DNA of 64,000 nt, taken from Hypoxylon rubiginosum. Taxonomy: Eukaryota > Ascomycota > Sordariomycetes > Xylariales > Hypoxylaceae. The DNA lies in NCBI GenBank assembly GCA_902806565.1, contig CADCXA010000066.1, positions 558,001 to 622,000 of the forward strand, given 5' to 3'. The notes beneath the pieces were generated by a model. It was not told the origin of the DNA and ran no database searches. It worked only from the letters and a program-made list of their open reading frames with translations. Within the stretch, counting starts at the first letter, position 1. Every line of letters begins with the position of its first letter. Positions 35,935 through 52,802 of the stretch are shown piece by piece. A program made the translations under genes and the position numbers.

Positions 35935-38900
35935 TCAACCCTCGAATTCCACAATCCCCTGTGTCGCAGCACTAGCCGTTCTTGGTCTCCCTTGCGCATC
36001 ATTGCCAATCGATTGCACCTGTCCCTCGTTGTTCTTAGCTGCCCCTGCCTCTGCATCGGCGCCATCCAACAAATCTCTATCGGACGAGCGCACGCTTCGC
36101 CGTTCCGGATCTCCACCATAACCCGTCGGACGTGGACCTTGGATGTCCTCCTCTTCATCATCATCTTCGTCCCTCTGTCCCGGCACTGCGTTTTTCTCTA
36201 GTTCGCGCTGTGCATCTTCCATTCGTCGCCGGACTTCAGCCGCCACACGTGACGCATCCGTGACTATGTTATCCAAGACACCACGTAGACTACGGCCGGC
36301 GCCTGCAACGCCTGCCTGCGGAACGGGAATGGGTACAGTGGCCGCTGACGAACGCCCGAAGCTCATACCCGAGAATGTAGTTAAAGAAGATGTCGATTGG
36401 TTAGAAGCTGGTAGGCCATCGAGGACATGTAACGAGGTGGGAAACGATGATTCGAAAAACTGCTCCAGTAGCTCATCCGCAAGTACCACCATGCGAAATG
36501 TAGGTAATGTGATGTGTAATGGGTTCGAAGGATCCAGAGCTGCATTGGCTTTCTCAGATTGTGCCTTGGATACCGCACGACTAGGACCATTTTCGGTCTC
36601 GGGTTTGCCTAATGCAGGAGGAATTGCTCCCAGATCCGGCTTCTTCTTTAGGGGTTTGGAAGTGGTTTCCGGTCCATCGAAAGCTAATAAATCCTCTTCT
36701 TCTTCATCTTCTTCATCGCCAATGGCAAATGCGCTGTTATCATTGTTTGCCGTCTCATTCGTCTCGGAAGATACTTCGTTCACGTATTGGTTGTTCGTAT
36801 GATCCGGATCAGCATACTCAAAACAACGCCTAATAAAAGCGCTTACGCTTCCGAGAAATCGCTCGTTGACGGTACCACCAATAGGTGGGCTCGATGGACC
36901 CGAGTCGCTCAATCCATTAAGCGCATTCGTGTTGGAATTGGCAAGGGACCCTTCGAGACCGCGGCGAGAAAGGAATAGAAGTGCTTCAGATATCCGAAGA
37001 ATGCCCTCCCGATCAACTCGCCCGTCGCCATCGTCGTCGTAAAGTTCGAAGAAATAGGTGATAGTGCCCATGATATCACGTTTTCCTTTGATATGTGCAA
37101 ACCCGGTCACTACGTTTTGCAGTGTCAGTGTTGAATTCGAGTCTACGTCCCATCTTCGGAACAATCTCTGCATGAATTCGTGGTCAGCTGGTTCAGGGCT
37201 TCCGCCCCATGGTGAAAGCAGATTGGTGTCGGATCGTCTAAAGCTGCCGAAGTATGAACCGCGATCCTTGTCTGAAGACGCATCTCGTCTGGGGGAAGGT
37301 GGAGCATCTGAGATAGCCCACTTGGACACGCTGGCTAGAAATTCCCTAAATGCGTCGTAGTCCATCAAGCTGGTGCTAGGCCCAAGCCCAACGCGGCCTT
37401 TCTCTACGCTGCGGTTGTCATCCGAGTATACGTCGGTGACTCTAGGTCGGCTAGATTTAGCTCGGCGTAGCTGTTCCTGGATGATACTGTCCCGCTGCTG
37501 TCGCTCATACAGTATTCCGTAGAACCTATCGTAAAGAGCTCCCAACTCGTCCGGGCCCAGCAGCTTACTGTCGGGGCCAAGATTTCGGATTGCAGTACGT
37601 TTGGCGAAATTCTCAATGTTATTAAGAACCGCATCCTTGTTCTTCAATCGTGAATCTTGTATGGTGCTGTGGGTGATGGCGGAGAACTCCTTGAATGCGA
37701 CGACCATGAGTTCCTGAAACCTGTTAATCGCTCGCAACTTGGGGTTTTCCGATTTTGGGTGTGCGGATTCGTCAAGACGAGAGAAATAGGACTTTAAAAC
37801 AGATATGAAGGCGCCGTCGTCCGTAGCATCTAGCAACTCCTCGCCGTTAATCCTTAAAATGGCCAATCCAACCTGGAAGAGAACCTTGGGACCCTCGACA
37901 AAAAAGACGTCGAGAACCCTGAACGCAAAAACTAGAGGCATTGAGTTGATATATAGGGAAAGGAACCAGGGAAGAGACACCACGGAGAGCTGTACGTCAC
38001 TCTTGACAAGATGTTCCCATAAGATCGGCATGGTCTTTTCCACTAGGGATTCGAACACCTTCTGATCCAAGAGCGTGCCGTACATGGTAGATGAATAGTA
38101 ACCGGGAAGCAATCTATCGCATAATGTCGAAAGGATGAAAAACGCTTGCGCTTCGGACATGTAGATAAGCAGAGCAGCGACGACAATATTCATAGCTTGG
38201 CAGTAACCAACCTCGGGATCTATCCAACTATACGCTGTGAGTACTCGACGTAGCCGATTGATGCCATCTTCGCTTTGAAATCCGGGGTATTCTGGAAGAC
38301 TTCGGTTCAAGTCCTTCTCTATCTCGTCTATGGCCAACGATTCTTTGCCTGAAAATTTTGCGAGTGTGTCCGCGTATAAGTTAGGGTTCTCTAGTCGCAG
38401 ATATAGGGATCCCGATGACAATTCCCAGATCTCTCCTCGGAGTCGATTCGGTAGACCGACCCTGATAAGCTTGTGAAAGGTAGGCTGGCGGATCAGGGTC
38501 GTGTTTCGGCCATTATCACGAAGATACTCAGCCCACAATCTCATCTTGGCTCGATCCCTGAGCTTCTTCGGATCACCGGGGTATCTAAATATCATGCCCA
38601 AGCCGGCATCCGGTGGATTTACGTTCTTTTTCTCTTCCGGTCGAAGGAGGTATTCCGAATAGCATTCAGCTATAACCTTCTTATATCTGCCGACGCTACC
38701 GACTGCATTCCTCAGGCCCTTTTTGAGGCCGTCGCAAAACCTCTCGCAGGCCGGGCGTGGTCCAGCAAGCTGTATTGTAATTCTCTGCTCCCTAATCTCT
38801 TTCTTGTCTTTTTGCGCATCTTTGTCCTTGACCGACTCTTGTGTGATACCGTTCCATGTCGTAATAGCAAGAGCAAACTAGAGTTCCCAACGTTAGTCTG

Positions 38901-39379
38901 AGATGATACGGCAGTTTCGATCGAGATAAATCTCTCCATACCTGAAAGTTCTGACTATTTAGGCGCTCGACCCGTCTGATGGCACACAAAGGAAAAGTGA
39001 AACCGTTCCCGCTCGGCCCAGCACCGTGGGTCTGACCGGTAAAGGCGGCAGAACTCGACGGACTTGCACCGTTGGAGAAGCTGGTGGGAGTAGTAGAGAA
39101 GCAGATATAGGACTCGGACAGGTGCAGCTTTCCGGCATAGTGCCAGCCTCGATCGCGATCTTTGTCTCCCTGGGTAATATTGGAGGGTGGGATAGTAAGC
39201 TCGGCGGGTATCTCGTACAAGGGCGTCTGGGAGCTGGGGAGTCGGAATTGATTCTGGAATAGAGAAGCCCTGGACGGGTGCTTGCCGGAGTTGGTCAGGT
39301 TCAATCCTTGCATAGGATCAATCAGCTGCTGAGCAGCCGATTGAGCCTTTTGCACGAAGCTACTGAAGTTGTTGAACAT
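35935..39379 (-). CDS. gyp2: Gyp2-like RabGAP (GRAM, TBC and EF-hand domains)
   Basis: GTPase-activating protein for Rab/Ypt GTPases in vesicle traffic. Exons 39379-38942 and 38877-35935 encode 1126 residues; the 64-nt intron (GTATGG...CTAG, phase 0) joins NSQNFQ to FALAITTWNG. The start MFNNFSSFVQKAQS is typical of the family. Order: GRAM/PH-like domain in the first 170 residues, TBC domain about 285-500, EF-hand region near 759, acidic low-complexity tail. Catalytic dual fingers are intact: IEKDLNR (IxxDxxR, Arg about 338) and GYCQ (YxQ, Gln about 373). The EF-hand loop DDDGDGRVDREG is a complete calcium-binding loop. The layout matches yeast Gyp2/Mdr1 and animal TBC1D8/9. It is divergently transcribed from the PKA gene across about 1.4 kb. 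The Rab target cannot be told from sequence. Confidence 0.93.
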
Positions 39380-40796
39380 GGTTCCGGAGTAGTTGACTGT
39401 GCAGCCGACAAGTCCATGAACTAGGTGTAGCTCAATTCATTTCTAGTAGTCGTTCGATGCGTGTGTTTGTTGCTTTGTAAGCGGCAATCCGAGATACTCG
39501 TACGGAGCAAGGGAATCTTGTCGTTATCGTTCTTCTCGTCCTTCTTGTCCTTCTCGTCTTTGCTTTCCTTTCCTTTCCTTTCGTATTCTGGGTGGGTTTC
39601 TTGTTATAGTCGTTGATGCTCTTCTTCTACTCTTACTCTTGAACAGGTTGAAGTAAAACAGTGGAATGGAAAAACGTCGCAAAGGGATCGTGGTCAGGTC
39701 AGATGGTATCAAATGAAGGAGGTTGTTCGTCCGTGGGGTGGTTTCCGCCTCAGCTCAGGAGCACAGCACCTGGGCACCTATGGACTAGGGGGCCTACTGA
39801 CTGCACTGACTGCCGCGCTGCCGGTCTTCAGCCTCTAATAGGATCCGCATTTTTGTGGCTGAAGCTCCGTCCCCGAAACCAGATGTTACCATACTAGGCT
39901 TAGCTAATATTGACCTAGCTTTCCCCCCATTTTCTGTAACAAACACCAATACAGTTAGACTTGAGCTCCTACTACATCTTTTTCTATTTCCCCGTTTGAT
40001 CATCTTGTCACTTATTAACATCTGCTACCTATGAAACTCATATCCTGACTTGGCTACTAATGGTTTATCCTACCTATCTACTTCATAGTATATAAATATA
40101 TATAAAATATCAAATCACCTATACTCACCCATACATATCAGTCCTATCGTGTTCTGAAACGACAAGATAATTGGTTCGATTCGCTAGATGCATCATCCTA
40201 TGCGACCTTGTCAACCCTCATGCGATTTAGCCCCGACCTGGTTCCAGCTCGTCACGCAACGATGGTAAAAGGTACTTTCCCATCCTGGCCTAGACCCGTG
40301 GATCAGGCGGCCTGTTAAAATCCACTTCCATCACCTGCAACAATGAAGTTTCTCCCCACTTGGGCTTTTTCTTCTGCAGCAAACGTCATCGCTACAAGGC
40401 TGGCGGCTGGGAATCGCACCGCTTTCTTGACGCTTTGCCTTACGCTTCCTACCTAACTATTCCCACTCTCACGACTTTGTCCCCCTCGCCCCCCAATTCT
40501 CGTTATCCAATGCGCTAGGAATCGGCGATTATCATTCCTAGATCGCGTTACTAATATCAAAATTTGCCCTTTTACTATCTTACTTCTTTTCGAGTCTATC
40601 TATCACCATCATGTGTATTCTCTAAAACACGCCAATTCGTTCGTACCTAACCGCCAGTTTCTCCCAACACCCCTTGGTCGAGCCCGTCCCTTGCAGACGT
40701 TGATTTAGGCCCGAGCGATGGGTGTTGTCTCAAAATAAACCCTCCCTAGCTGCAAAACATTGGATAGCGCACGGCCAGCCGGAAGATTTAGCTCGG
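39380..40796. other. Divergent promoter region between RabGAP and PKA genes
   Basis: Holds the leaders and promoters of both genes. Pyrimidine-rich runs flank both starts; an AT-rich block with TATATAAATATATATAAAAT lies near 40089-40108. No gene seen. Confidence 0.6.
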
Positions 40797-42070
40797 ATGA
40801 ATCTTAAGAGGATGGCCGCCACGGTTGCCAAACCAGGCATCATCCCGCGTGTGATACAGGAACACAACCTATTGCCTTTCACTAACACAGATCGCGGGTC
40901 TGTTCCGCAACCGGAGGCAGATGTAGACCCCAAAGTACCGCCGCAACACCAGCGGCTAAAGTTGACCGACTTTGCACTCGTAAGGACTCTGGGAACGGGT
41001 ATATATCTACGAGACCGTATGCGCAGATCGTCTTCATACTAAGTATGATATCACAGGTACATTTGCGAGAGTCTGTCTCGTCCGTCCTGCAACCGGCACC
41101 GAAGAAGATCGCGAGAAGGTTTTCGCTCTCAAGATTCTACGCAAGACCGAGGTCATCAAGCTTAAGCAAATTGACCACGTTCGAGATGAGCGCCGCATCC
41201 TCAGCGATATAGCCGGTCACCCCTTCATCACCGAACTTATCACTACTTTCTCCGATCACGACTCGTTATATATGCTACTTGATTATATCCCCGGCGGCGA
41301 GCTCTTTAGCTATCTACGAAGACATCGGCGGTTCCCTGAGGAATGGGCTCAGTTCTACGCGGCCGAGATTGTTTTGGTACTCGAGTATCTTCACGACCAC
41401 CAAGGCGGTGTGGCGTATCGCGACTTGAAACCGGAGAACCTGCTGCTGGACGGCGAGGGACACGTGAAATTGGTAGACTTTGGTTTTGCGAAGAGGCTCG
41501 GCAGCAGGGATAGTAGACCTGTTGAGACGTACACTCTTTGCGGCACGCCTGAGTACTTGGCACCGGAGGTAATTCAGAACAAGGGGCATACGATAGCGGT
41601 TGACTGGTGGGCATTGGGAATTTTGATATACGAATTCCTTACGGGGTATCCACCCTTTTGGCACCAGAATCCTATTGAGATCTATAAGCAGTCAGAACCC
41701 TTCAACTCTTTCTTAGTATACCGCCAGCTAACGAGATATCAGGATCATTGAGAAGCCGGTGCTCTTCCCGGCAGACCCCCCTATCTCATCTAACGCGCAA
41801 AACATCATTCGATCGTTTTGCACAGTAGATCGGTCTCGGAGGTTGGGTAACTTGATCGGCGGCACTCAACAGGTCAAATCCCATTCGTTCTTCGAAGGTG
41901 TAGACTGGGACGCACTTTATAACCGACAGGTTCGGCCACCGATCCAGCCCAACGTACGATTTCCGAGCGACGCGCAGTGCTTCGATATCTACCCGGAAGA
42001 TGACGGTAAGCGGGACACATACACCAAAGATATGTCTCGGCAGTACGATCACTATTTCGAGGGATTTTGA
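40797..42070 (+). CDS. cAMP-dependent protein kinase catalytic subunit
   Basis: Serine/threonine kinase of the AGC group, released by cAMP from its regulatory subunit. Exons 40797-40998, 41057-41690 and 41743-42070 encode 387 residues. Introns of 58 nt (phase 1, branch CTAAG) and 52 nt (phase 2, branch GCTAAC) restore LGTGTFARV and YKQIIEKP. Key motifs: Gly loop GTGTFARV, ATP lysine in FALKIL, catalytic YRDLKPEN, DFG, activation loop YTLCGTPEYLAPE with the Thr that is phosphorylated in PKA, and a C-terminal FEGF hydrophobic motif. The start is the first in-frame ATG; the frame is open back to a stop at 40701 without another ATG, so an upstream exon is possible. Short N-terminus and sequence suggest the second (non-CPKA) fungal PKA type; that subtype call is tentative. 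Confidence 0.92.
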
Positions 42071-43507
42071 AGTATAACTGGTTGCACCAGCGTATATTCT
42101 AGATGTCTACGTCCTATCCCCTAATCAAGATGAGGTACGATATTAAGCGACGCATAGTCAGGTATATTGACTATATCCTATGGAGAAACTTTACGAATAA
42201 CCTTAACACGTATCTACGTGGTACACGTCCGCATGGGTTCGAGGCGTTCCGGAGCGTTTGATTTATACTATAGCGGTATCATAAAGTTCTAGTATCTTTT
42301 CCATGACCTTTCGGATTGCTCTCCTGGAGGGTTTATTTCCTAGATCGGTCCAACTGTACTTATAAATATAGAAGCGCGTTTATTTTCACAAGATTCGTCC
42401 GTTTAGGACTTAATACCGTGATATGTCAACCATATCGGCATACACGAGATCCGAGTTGTTAAGGCAAGTAACAGTCTTGAAGAGGGTTTCTAAATTTGAA
42501 ACTGTCTTGTGTCATGAGGACATTGCCAAAACCTCAGGCTTCACCTTGATCGCCTATTCAAGACTGACCAATACCTCAAACTGAAATAGTGCGTATAGCA
42601 AATAATATTTCTGCTATGTTATTAGATAAGCTGCTAACTGCTAAAGCCCAGTAGGTTTATATATTTCAAGTAACTCGGCATATCTGAAACTAAAGCCCGG
42701 CCGTTGGCTCAAGCGCTCGAACATCCATCAGCCTTTCTATAAATGCATATGGAACTCGGGTGTCCAGCTTAATTCAGTAGTGACCGAGCTTGTTCTTTTC
42801 CGGATAGACACCGTCATGAAGATCAAGGTGCTATCATTGACAACTACACTTCAACAATACGACGCATTGCACTGGGAACGACTATTATCACCTAGCCTTA
42901 TCACCATTTCAACCAGAATATCACTGCGGAATGAGAGTTTACTACAGTATACGTACGCACGATCTACGAAAACGACGAATCCTCTTTTCGACTCCTGACA
43001 CCGAAAGCTTTTGAACGGCAACATCATTGTTGAGTTCTATTCCAATCCCTTATACCTCCCCCGTTTCTCGGAAACGGGCATTTCTAGAAGTATCGAAGTG
43101 AACTAAAGAATTTCTCGCGGGACGCTTACAAGCAAATATTGTTGTAGCGCTATGTGGCAGGCACCACTTTTCGTCTTCATACCTCAAATCTCATTAAAAG
43201 GCATCCCGTAATTTTCCCTATGGATTATCTACGACTAAGTACGGAGTACTGGTGAAAATTATACGTGAGATATGATCTATAAAAAGTTACAGAAGAAGAC
43301 TCCATGAGCCGATGATACGTTCGACGATTACCCCTTAATAAAACTGCTTAACTGCATATGACTAGCTGTAGTATTTTAATATGTAATAAGTGCAAACCCG
43401 CCTCATTCCTAACCAGTATACTTCACCATGCTTTAGCAAAATACATACACTACTATCCCCTTCATCAATAGGGTGTATCAACCAAGTAAAAAAGGACAAA
43501 ATATAAG
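42071..43507. other. Intergenic, no gene recognised
   Basis: AT-rich sequence between the PKA gene and the tRNA. Only short open frames without family resemblance. Contains the PKA 3' flank. Confidence 0.65.
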
Positions 43508-43596
43508 GGCTTCGCCGGGAATTGAACCCGGGACCACTCGCATATAAGCATCAGGGTGAACCCTAAGCGAGTATCATACCGCTAGACCACGAAGCC
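43508..43596 (-). tRNA. tRNA-Pro (AGG) with intron
   Basis: On the minus strand, a 7-bp acceptor stem (GGCTTCG with CGAAGCC) encloses a D arm GTCTAGCGGT, an anticodon stem CTCGC/GCGAG and a T arm GGTTCAATTCC. The loop is TTAGGGT with anticodon AGG (43564-43562), decoding proline as inosine-GG after editing. An 18-nt intron follows position 37, roughly 43560-43543, the usual site for nuclear tRNA introns. Confidence 0.93.
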
Positions 43597-44014
43597 AGTG
43601 AACGATGTTCATTTGCGTTTTATTGCATATTATATACTTTGTGATAATTTCGCTCTAATGCATAGGACGAATTCCGTTCGATATTCAACTTGGATGGTAC
43701 TAGACACTGCCACTTCCCCTGACCGCCAACTCGAAATCTTTACGTTAGGTATACATCTATATCGAGGATAATGCTTAAGAGGACAGAGATGAGCAGAAAT
43801 TACGTGCTTTTGTATTCCATACGCACTAATTTACCGAGGTATCTAGGTTTTCCTATATCTTTCATGAAATGCCACCCCCTTTTTATTTTTGTCCCCTCCC
43901 GCGCATGCAAATAAATCGAACCGACGCCCATAAATAACACAATGCTTCCCCCCTAACCCCTTTTCTTCTTGTCTCCCTGTCTCCCTCCCTCTCATACATA
44001 TACTCTCTCTCCTT
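43597..44014. other. Intergenic between tRNA-Pro and the ASADH gene
   Basis: AT-rich; internal pol III promoters make upstream elements unnecessary for the tRNA. CT-rich tracts near 43960-44010 lie just past the ASADH stop codon. No gene. Confidence 0.6.
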
Positions 44015-45233
44015 TTAAATGTAACCCTTGAGCACCGCCGCCTCCGCGTTCAGTATGGACGAGCCGGCGGCGCCGATGACGGTGTTGTGGCTGAGGGCGA
44101 CGAACTTGACGTCGAAGATGCCGCTGTCGTCCTCGCGCACGCGGCCGACGCTGACCGTGTACCCGCGGCCGAGGTCGCGGTCGAGCCGGGGCTGCGGGCG
44201 GTCGGGCTCGTCGGCGCCGAACACCTTAATACTAGGCCGGGGCGCGCTCGGGCACCCGAGGGTCTCGGCGTCGCTGACGTAGTCGCGCAGGGCGGCGCGC
44301 ACGTCCTCGATCTTGGGAGGGGGCCGGTTCCGGAAGCGCAGGGACACGCAGGCGGTGTGGCCGTCGAGGACGGGGACGCGGTTGCAGGCGGCCGAGACGC
44401 GCAGCCCTTCCTGCTCGACGAAGGCGGTGGCGTCGCCGTTGACGCCGCCCAGGATCTTGCGCGCCTCCGTCTCCAGCTTGTCCTCCTCGCCCGAGATGTA
44501 CGGCACCACGTTGTCCAGCACGTCCATGCTGCTGACCCCCGGGTACCCCGCCCCCGACACCGCCTGCATCGTCACCACGCTCACCGTGTCCACGGGCCCG
44601 AACCGCGCCTGCAGCGCCGCGAACGGGATCACGAGGCCGATGACGGCGCAGTTGGAGTTGCACACCAGGAACCCCTTCTCTAGGTTGCGCTGCTTCCGCT
44701 GGTGCGGGATCAGGTCGAGGTGCGGCAGGTTGACGGTGGGGACGACGAGCGGTACGAGCGGGTCGCGGCGGTAGTTTTTGGCGTTGGAGAAGACGGCGAG
44801 GTTCGCCTTGAGGAATTCCATTTCTGATGCGTGTTAGCTTCCTATTGCTCACAGTACATGTCTGTATCTCGAGTCTAGACATACCAATCTCGCCGGCAAC
44901 ATCCGCGTCCAGTCCGCTGAAGACGACGTCGCACTCGGCGAATTCGTTCGCCTTGCACTCGCGGACGACTAGCTCGCCTACGGATCCCATGGGCGAGGCC
45001 TGCTTCCATCTCACGGCGTCCTTGTACTTCTTGCCGGCGGATCTAGACGAGGCTCCCACGGCGTGCAGGACGAAGTGCGGATGTTGCGACAGCAGTAAGA
45101 TGAACCGCTGTCCCACCGAGCCGGTGCAGCCCAGGACACCTACAGCAAAGAAGGAAGTTTAGCTTGAATCACTAGCCATTGGCTTCGGGGAAAGGTGCCT
45201 ACCGCATTTTTTGGTAGGGAATTGGGAAGCCAT
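44015..45233 (-). CDS. HOM2: Aspartate-semialdehyde dehydrogenase
   Basis: NADPH-dependent reduction of aspartyl phosphate to aspartate semialdehyde, the branch to homoserine, threonine, methionine and isoleucine. Exons 45233-45203, 45139-44885 and 44823-44015 encode 364 residues. Introns of 63 nt (phase 1, TAG acceptor) and 61 nt (phase 1, branch GCTAAC, CAG acceptor) restore [16 protein letters not shown] and AGEIEMEFLK. N-terminal dinucleotide-binding motif [13 protein letters not shown]; catalytic cysteine in [10 protein letters not shown]; the conserved [11 protein letters not shown] and [11 protein letters not shown] with its active-site His; C-terminal dimer helix ending [12 protein letters not shown]. 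Length matches fungal enzymes. Exon 3 is very GC-rich, which creates long but meaningless open frames in other phases. A TGAGTCA site about 84 bp upstream suggests general amino-acid control. The next gene upstream, ARG5,6, has the same orientation. Confidence 0.95.
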
Positions 45234-46144
45234 GATTAACTCTGACTAAATTGGCTCCTTCAAAGTCAAGTATCTGAGTTTGTGTTCGATCTATCGAGCT
45301 TCCTTAGAGGATGAGGTGAGTCAAGTCGCCCCCGTCAAGTTTATACAACTTACAGATTCTAAAAATTGCCCCGCTGATGGACCCCGCCATCCGCCATCGG
45401 AACACGCCATCAGGGGTCTTGGACCTTGGACTAGGTCCTACCAGTACCTGGATCCAGTGATGGGCTACCTATTCGGCTTCTGGACTCTTGGGTCGCGCCT
45501 TTTCAAACGGCGTCTTCAGACGGAGTCTGCCGTTTGCTCGATAGAACCCCGAGGGCTACATTAGATTATAGAGATGTAATTTGATATAATTACTCCGGTA
45601 AAGAAATAGACTTCTTTTTTTATTATAAATTAGTTAGATAGTTGTTTATCTTCTATTCATTATATCTAAGTGTACATGTAGCTGGAGCATATTCTTAACA
45701 ACTCCCTTCCTCTATAATAGGTTACTGGGTCTGACGAGGCTTATAAGGCTTATACCGTGACCTTCAACCGTATACGACCTTGTGCAGATCTTGAAGCAAT
45801 GTCATCATACTTCCAAGAAGCTCTTCTCCTTTATGTCATTGAGCCTATGCCCAATTACAAGATAAAGGCCATCGCGAAAATATGACTGGAGGATACATCT
45901 CCAACGACGCCATCCAGCTAGCCTAAATGGAGGAGAATCAAGTATGAACAGTCATACCCGTAGTTATTACACAGCAATAAAACGAAGACAATTCTATAAA
46001 CAGCTTTTATTGACGCTTGCTAGACCTTCGCTGGGCGCAAGTATGTATATACAAAAGTTCTTCTCTTTTCTTTTTAAATCACCGAACGTCAAATCCCGAG
46101 CAGTTCCCCAATGGACAAAAAACCCCTACCAAATCCCCCCTTTT
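45234..46144. other. Intergenic between ASADH and ARG5,6
   Basis: The first 150 bp are the ASADH promoter with TGAGTCA. From about 45560 to 46080 the sequence is strongly AT-rich. A plus-strand open segment at about 45720-45889, preceded by an AG acceptor-like site, reads TFNRIRPCADLEAM and ends at TGA; it may be a remnant of a gene, but I cannot match it to a family. Confidence 0.45.
45317..45323. promoter_or_regulatory. Gcn4/CPC1-type site TGAGTCA
   Basis: A perfect TGASTCA bZIP site 84 bp before the ATG of aspartate-semialdehyde dehydrogenase. Gcn4 (yeast) and its filamentous orthologue CPC1 bind this motif in promoters of amino-acid biosynthesis genes. A 7-mer can occur by chance (others occur at about 26996 and 60089 without such context), so position next to a likely target is the main support. 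Confidence 0.5.
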
Positions 46145-51083
<4,939 letters not shown>

Positions 51084-51827
51084 ATGGACCAACTGGACCA
51101 ACTGGACCAAATGGACGACATAGCCTTCATGGAGTGGCTTGGTAACGAGCGAAACTGGTTTGTTGACGAGCGAGACTTTTTTACTCGAGACGTGGTCAAG
51201 GCTGCCTATTCACTCACCAAGAATGTCCCAATGGATTTCATGTCGTTCCAAATCTTCCAGATGCCTCCGGAAACCATGGGTACACTCATGAGACAACCAC
51301 CCGACATTGCGCTGTACGGTAAGATGCTCGGCATCAACGACCCGCGAGTCGCTCTCGACTTCCTCTTCAGCCCGGGTATGATAACGCCTATGAGCGTCTA
51401 CGTCGATGAGTATCTACACGAGGTCCCCCACGCGATGCCTCCTCACCCGCCGACTGTCTACGCTGCCCTGCGGGATCTTCTAGAACTCCCGGAAGTGCTC
51501 CGGGAAAAGCGCCGGAACCTCGCCTTAGATAAGTGTCCCGACAGCTCGATTGTCCGCAGCCTGGAGTTCGCCCTGAGCATGCGGGAGTACTTGAAGAGCG
51601 ACGAGTGCAGGCGCGAGTTCCCGACCGTCGTCGACGTCCGAGACCTGAACCTGGTCGGCTTCACTTACCTCGTCGCGATGATACTGACCATGGTACAGCA
51701 GGACGACGTCGGGATCTACCGTCTCGAAGACGATACCTTTGACGAGGCGGCCGTACTCCGGTGGGAGCAGATTCAGCTCACCAGTGAGCGAGAAGAGCGA
51801 CACAGGGGTCGACAGATGGATAGATAG
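51084..51827 (+). CDS. Unknown 247-residue protein
   Basis: Single open frame from ATG 51084, 247 residues, with no membrane segment or signal peptide. It starts with a short tandem repeat (MDQLDQLDQMDD) coded by a 9-bp DNA repeat. The remainder is acidic and helical, with segments such as AFMEWLGNERNWFVDERDFF, ALDFLFSPGMITPMSVYVDE and LEFALSMREYL, and a charged C-terminus. I recognise no domain. Codon use is GC-ending and clean, unlike the flanks, which supports real coding sequence. It stands alone with more than 1 kb of empty sequence on either side except for the minus-strand SNARE gene beyond 52.8 kb. Possibly a lineage-restricted gene. Confidence 0.65.
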   Translation: MDQLDQLDQMDDIAFMEWLGNERNWFVDERDFFTRDVVKAAYSLTKNVPMDFMSFQIFQMPPETMGTLMRQPPDIALYGKMLGINDPRVALDFLFSPGMITPMSVYVDEYLHEVPHAMPPHPPTVYAALRDLLELPEVLREKRRNLALDKCPDSSIVRSLEFALSMREYLKSDECRREFPTVVDVRDLNLVGFTYLVAMILTMVQQDDVGIYRLEDDTFDEAAVLRWEQIQLTSEREERHRGRQMDR

Positions 51828-52802
51828 ACCTGAACGACAAATAGTAGAGTGAGCTCGCTCGTACAAGCCCAGCATCCTCAAGCTGTATCCCGGGGCTCAC
51901 GATTTGCTAGGCGAGAGCTGGCCTCGAGTACTTTTTGTCATTCAACCGAATACGTAACCCAAATAGTCTTGCTTAATAGTTAATAAATCTGCCTCCTAGT
52001 TAAAGGCACTATTTTACATGTAATGAGAGTGCTAGTATGTTTTGCGTGACATCGTTTCATCAAAGGATAGTCATTTTAAGATACATTCATGTATCTTCGT
52101 CTCGAGCAGTGAGTATGAAAAGGGGCTTCAAGAATGTGTTATCCAGGACATCTTGTGGACCAAATAGAATGTATGAAGTTGTAGCCTCCGGGCGCCGTAG
52201 TTCTTAGCTGCCATTTATGTTCCTATTGCAAGTCTTTCTCCAATATTGATATAGTAGATACAACTTTTTGTGATATGAGCAATGCGTATTATTGTTTACT
52301 ACCTTGAGAGGGTAGAACAAAGGAAGGTTAACTGAGCTGACCATTCTTAGTCGAGTTCTTTGATATATCTTCAGTTAGCACATAGATAGCCTGGTCCGCA
52401 AGAAGCACGTTCACAATTACAAGTCAGGAATATAACAGCTAGCTTGCACGTCAAGATTAATGGTATTTAGGGGTCATAAGATATCTTGAATTGGTCGAAA
52501 AAACGCCTCGCCATCATACATACAAGTCGGTCCTCCTCCACCGCTCCGCTCTCAGGGGGTTGGTTGGGGGGTCGGTGGTATCCCAAGTCTTCCGAATTCG
52601 TTCATGTTGAGCCAAAGAAAGACCGGTCAAATCAAAGACAAACTCCTCTCTGTGCCGTGCGACTCCGAATATTTTTCACAGTCGGTATCGCCAGGGTGCT
52701 GCTCGTAGCCTGCGAGGTATTGCTTCTCGTCATCGTACCATCAAGTCCATCTATTAAGATTTTATACTCGATGCACCTAATGGTCTTCAGAGCTGGCCTA
52801 GC
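51828..52802. other. Convergent 3' flanks
   Basis: AT-rich sequence between the orphan gene and the SNARE gene, with a small palindrome AGATACATTCATGTATCT at about 52079-52096. The open segment at 52486-52806 begins without an ATG and overlaps the SNARE 3' end; not called. Confidence 0.6.

Noticed and set aside
44087..45116. Open frames of 198 and 294 codons overlapping the ASADH gene
   Set aside because: Shadows of the GC-rich exon 3; they lack any family match, while the third frame is a full enzyme.
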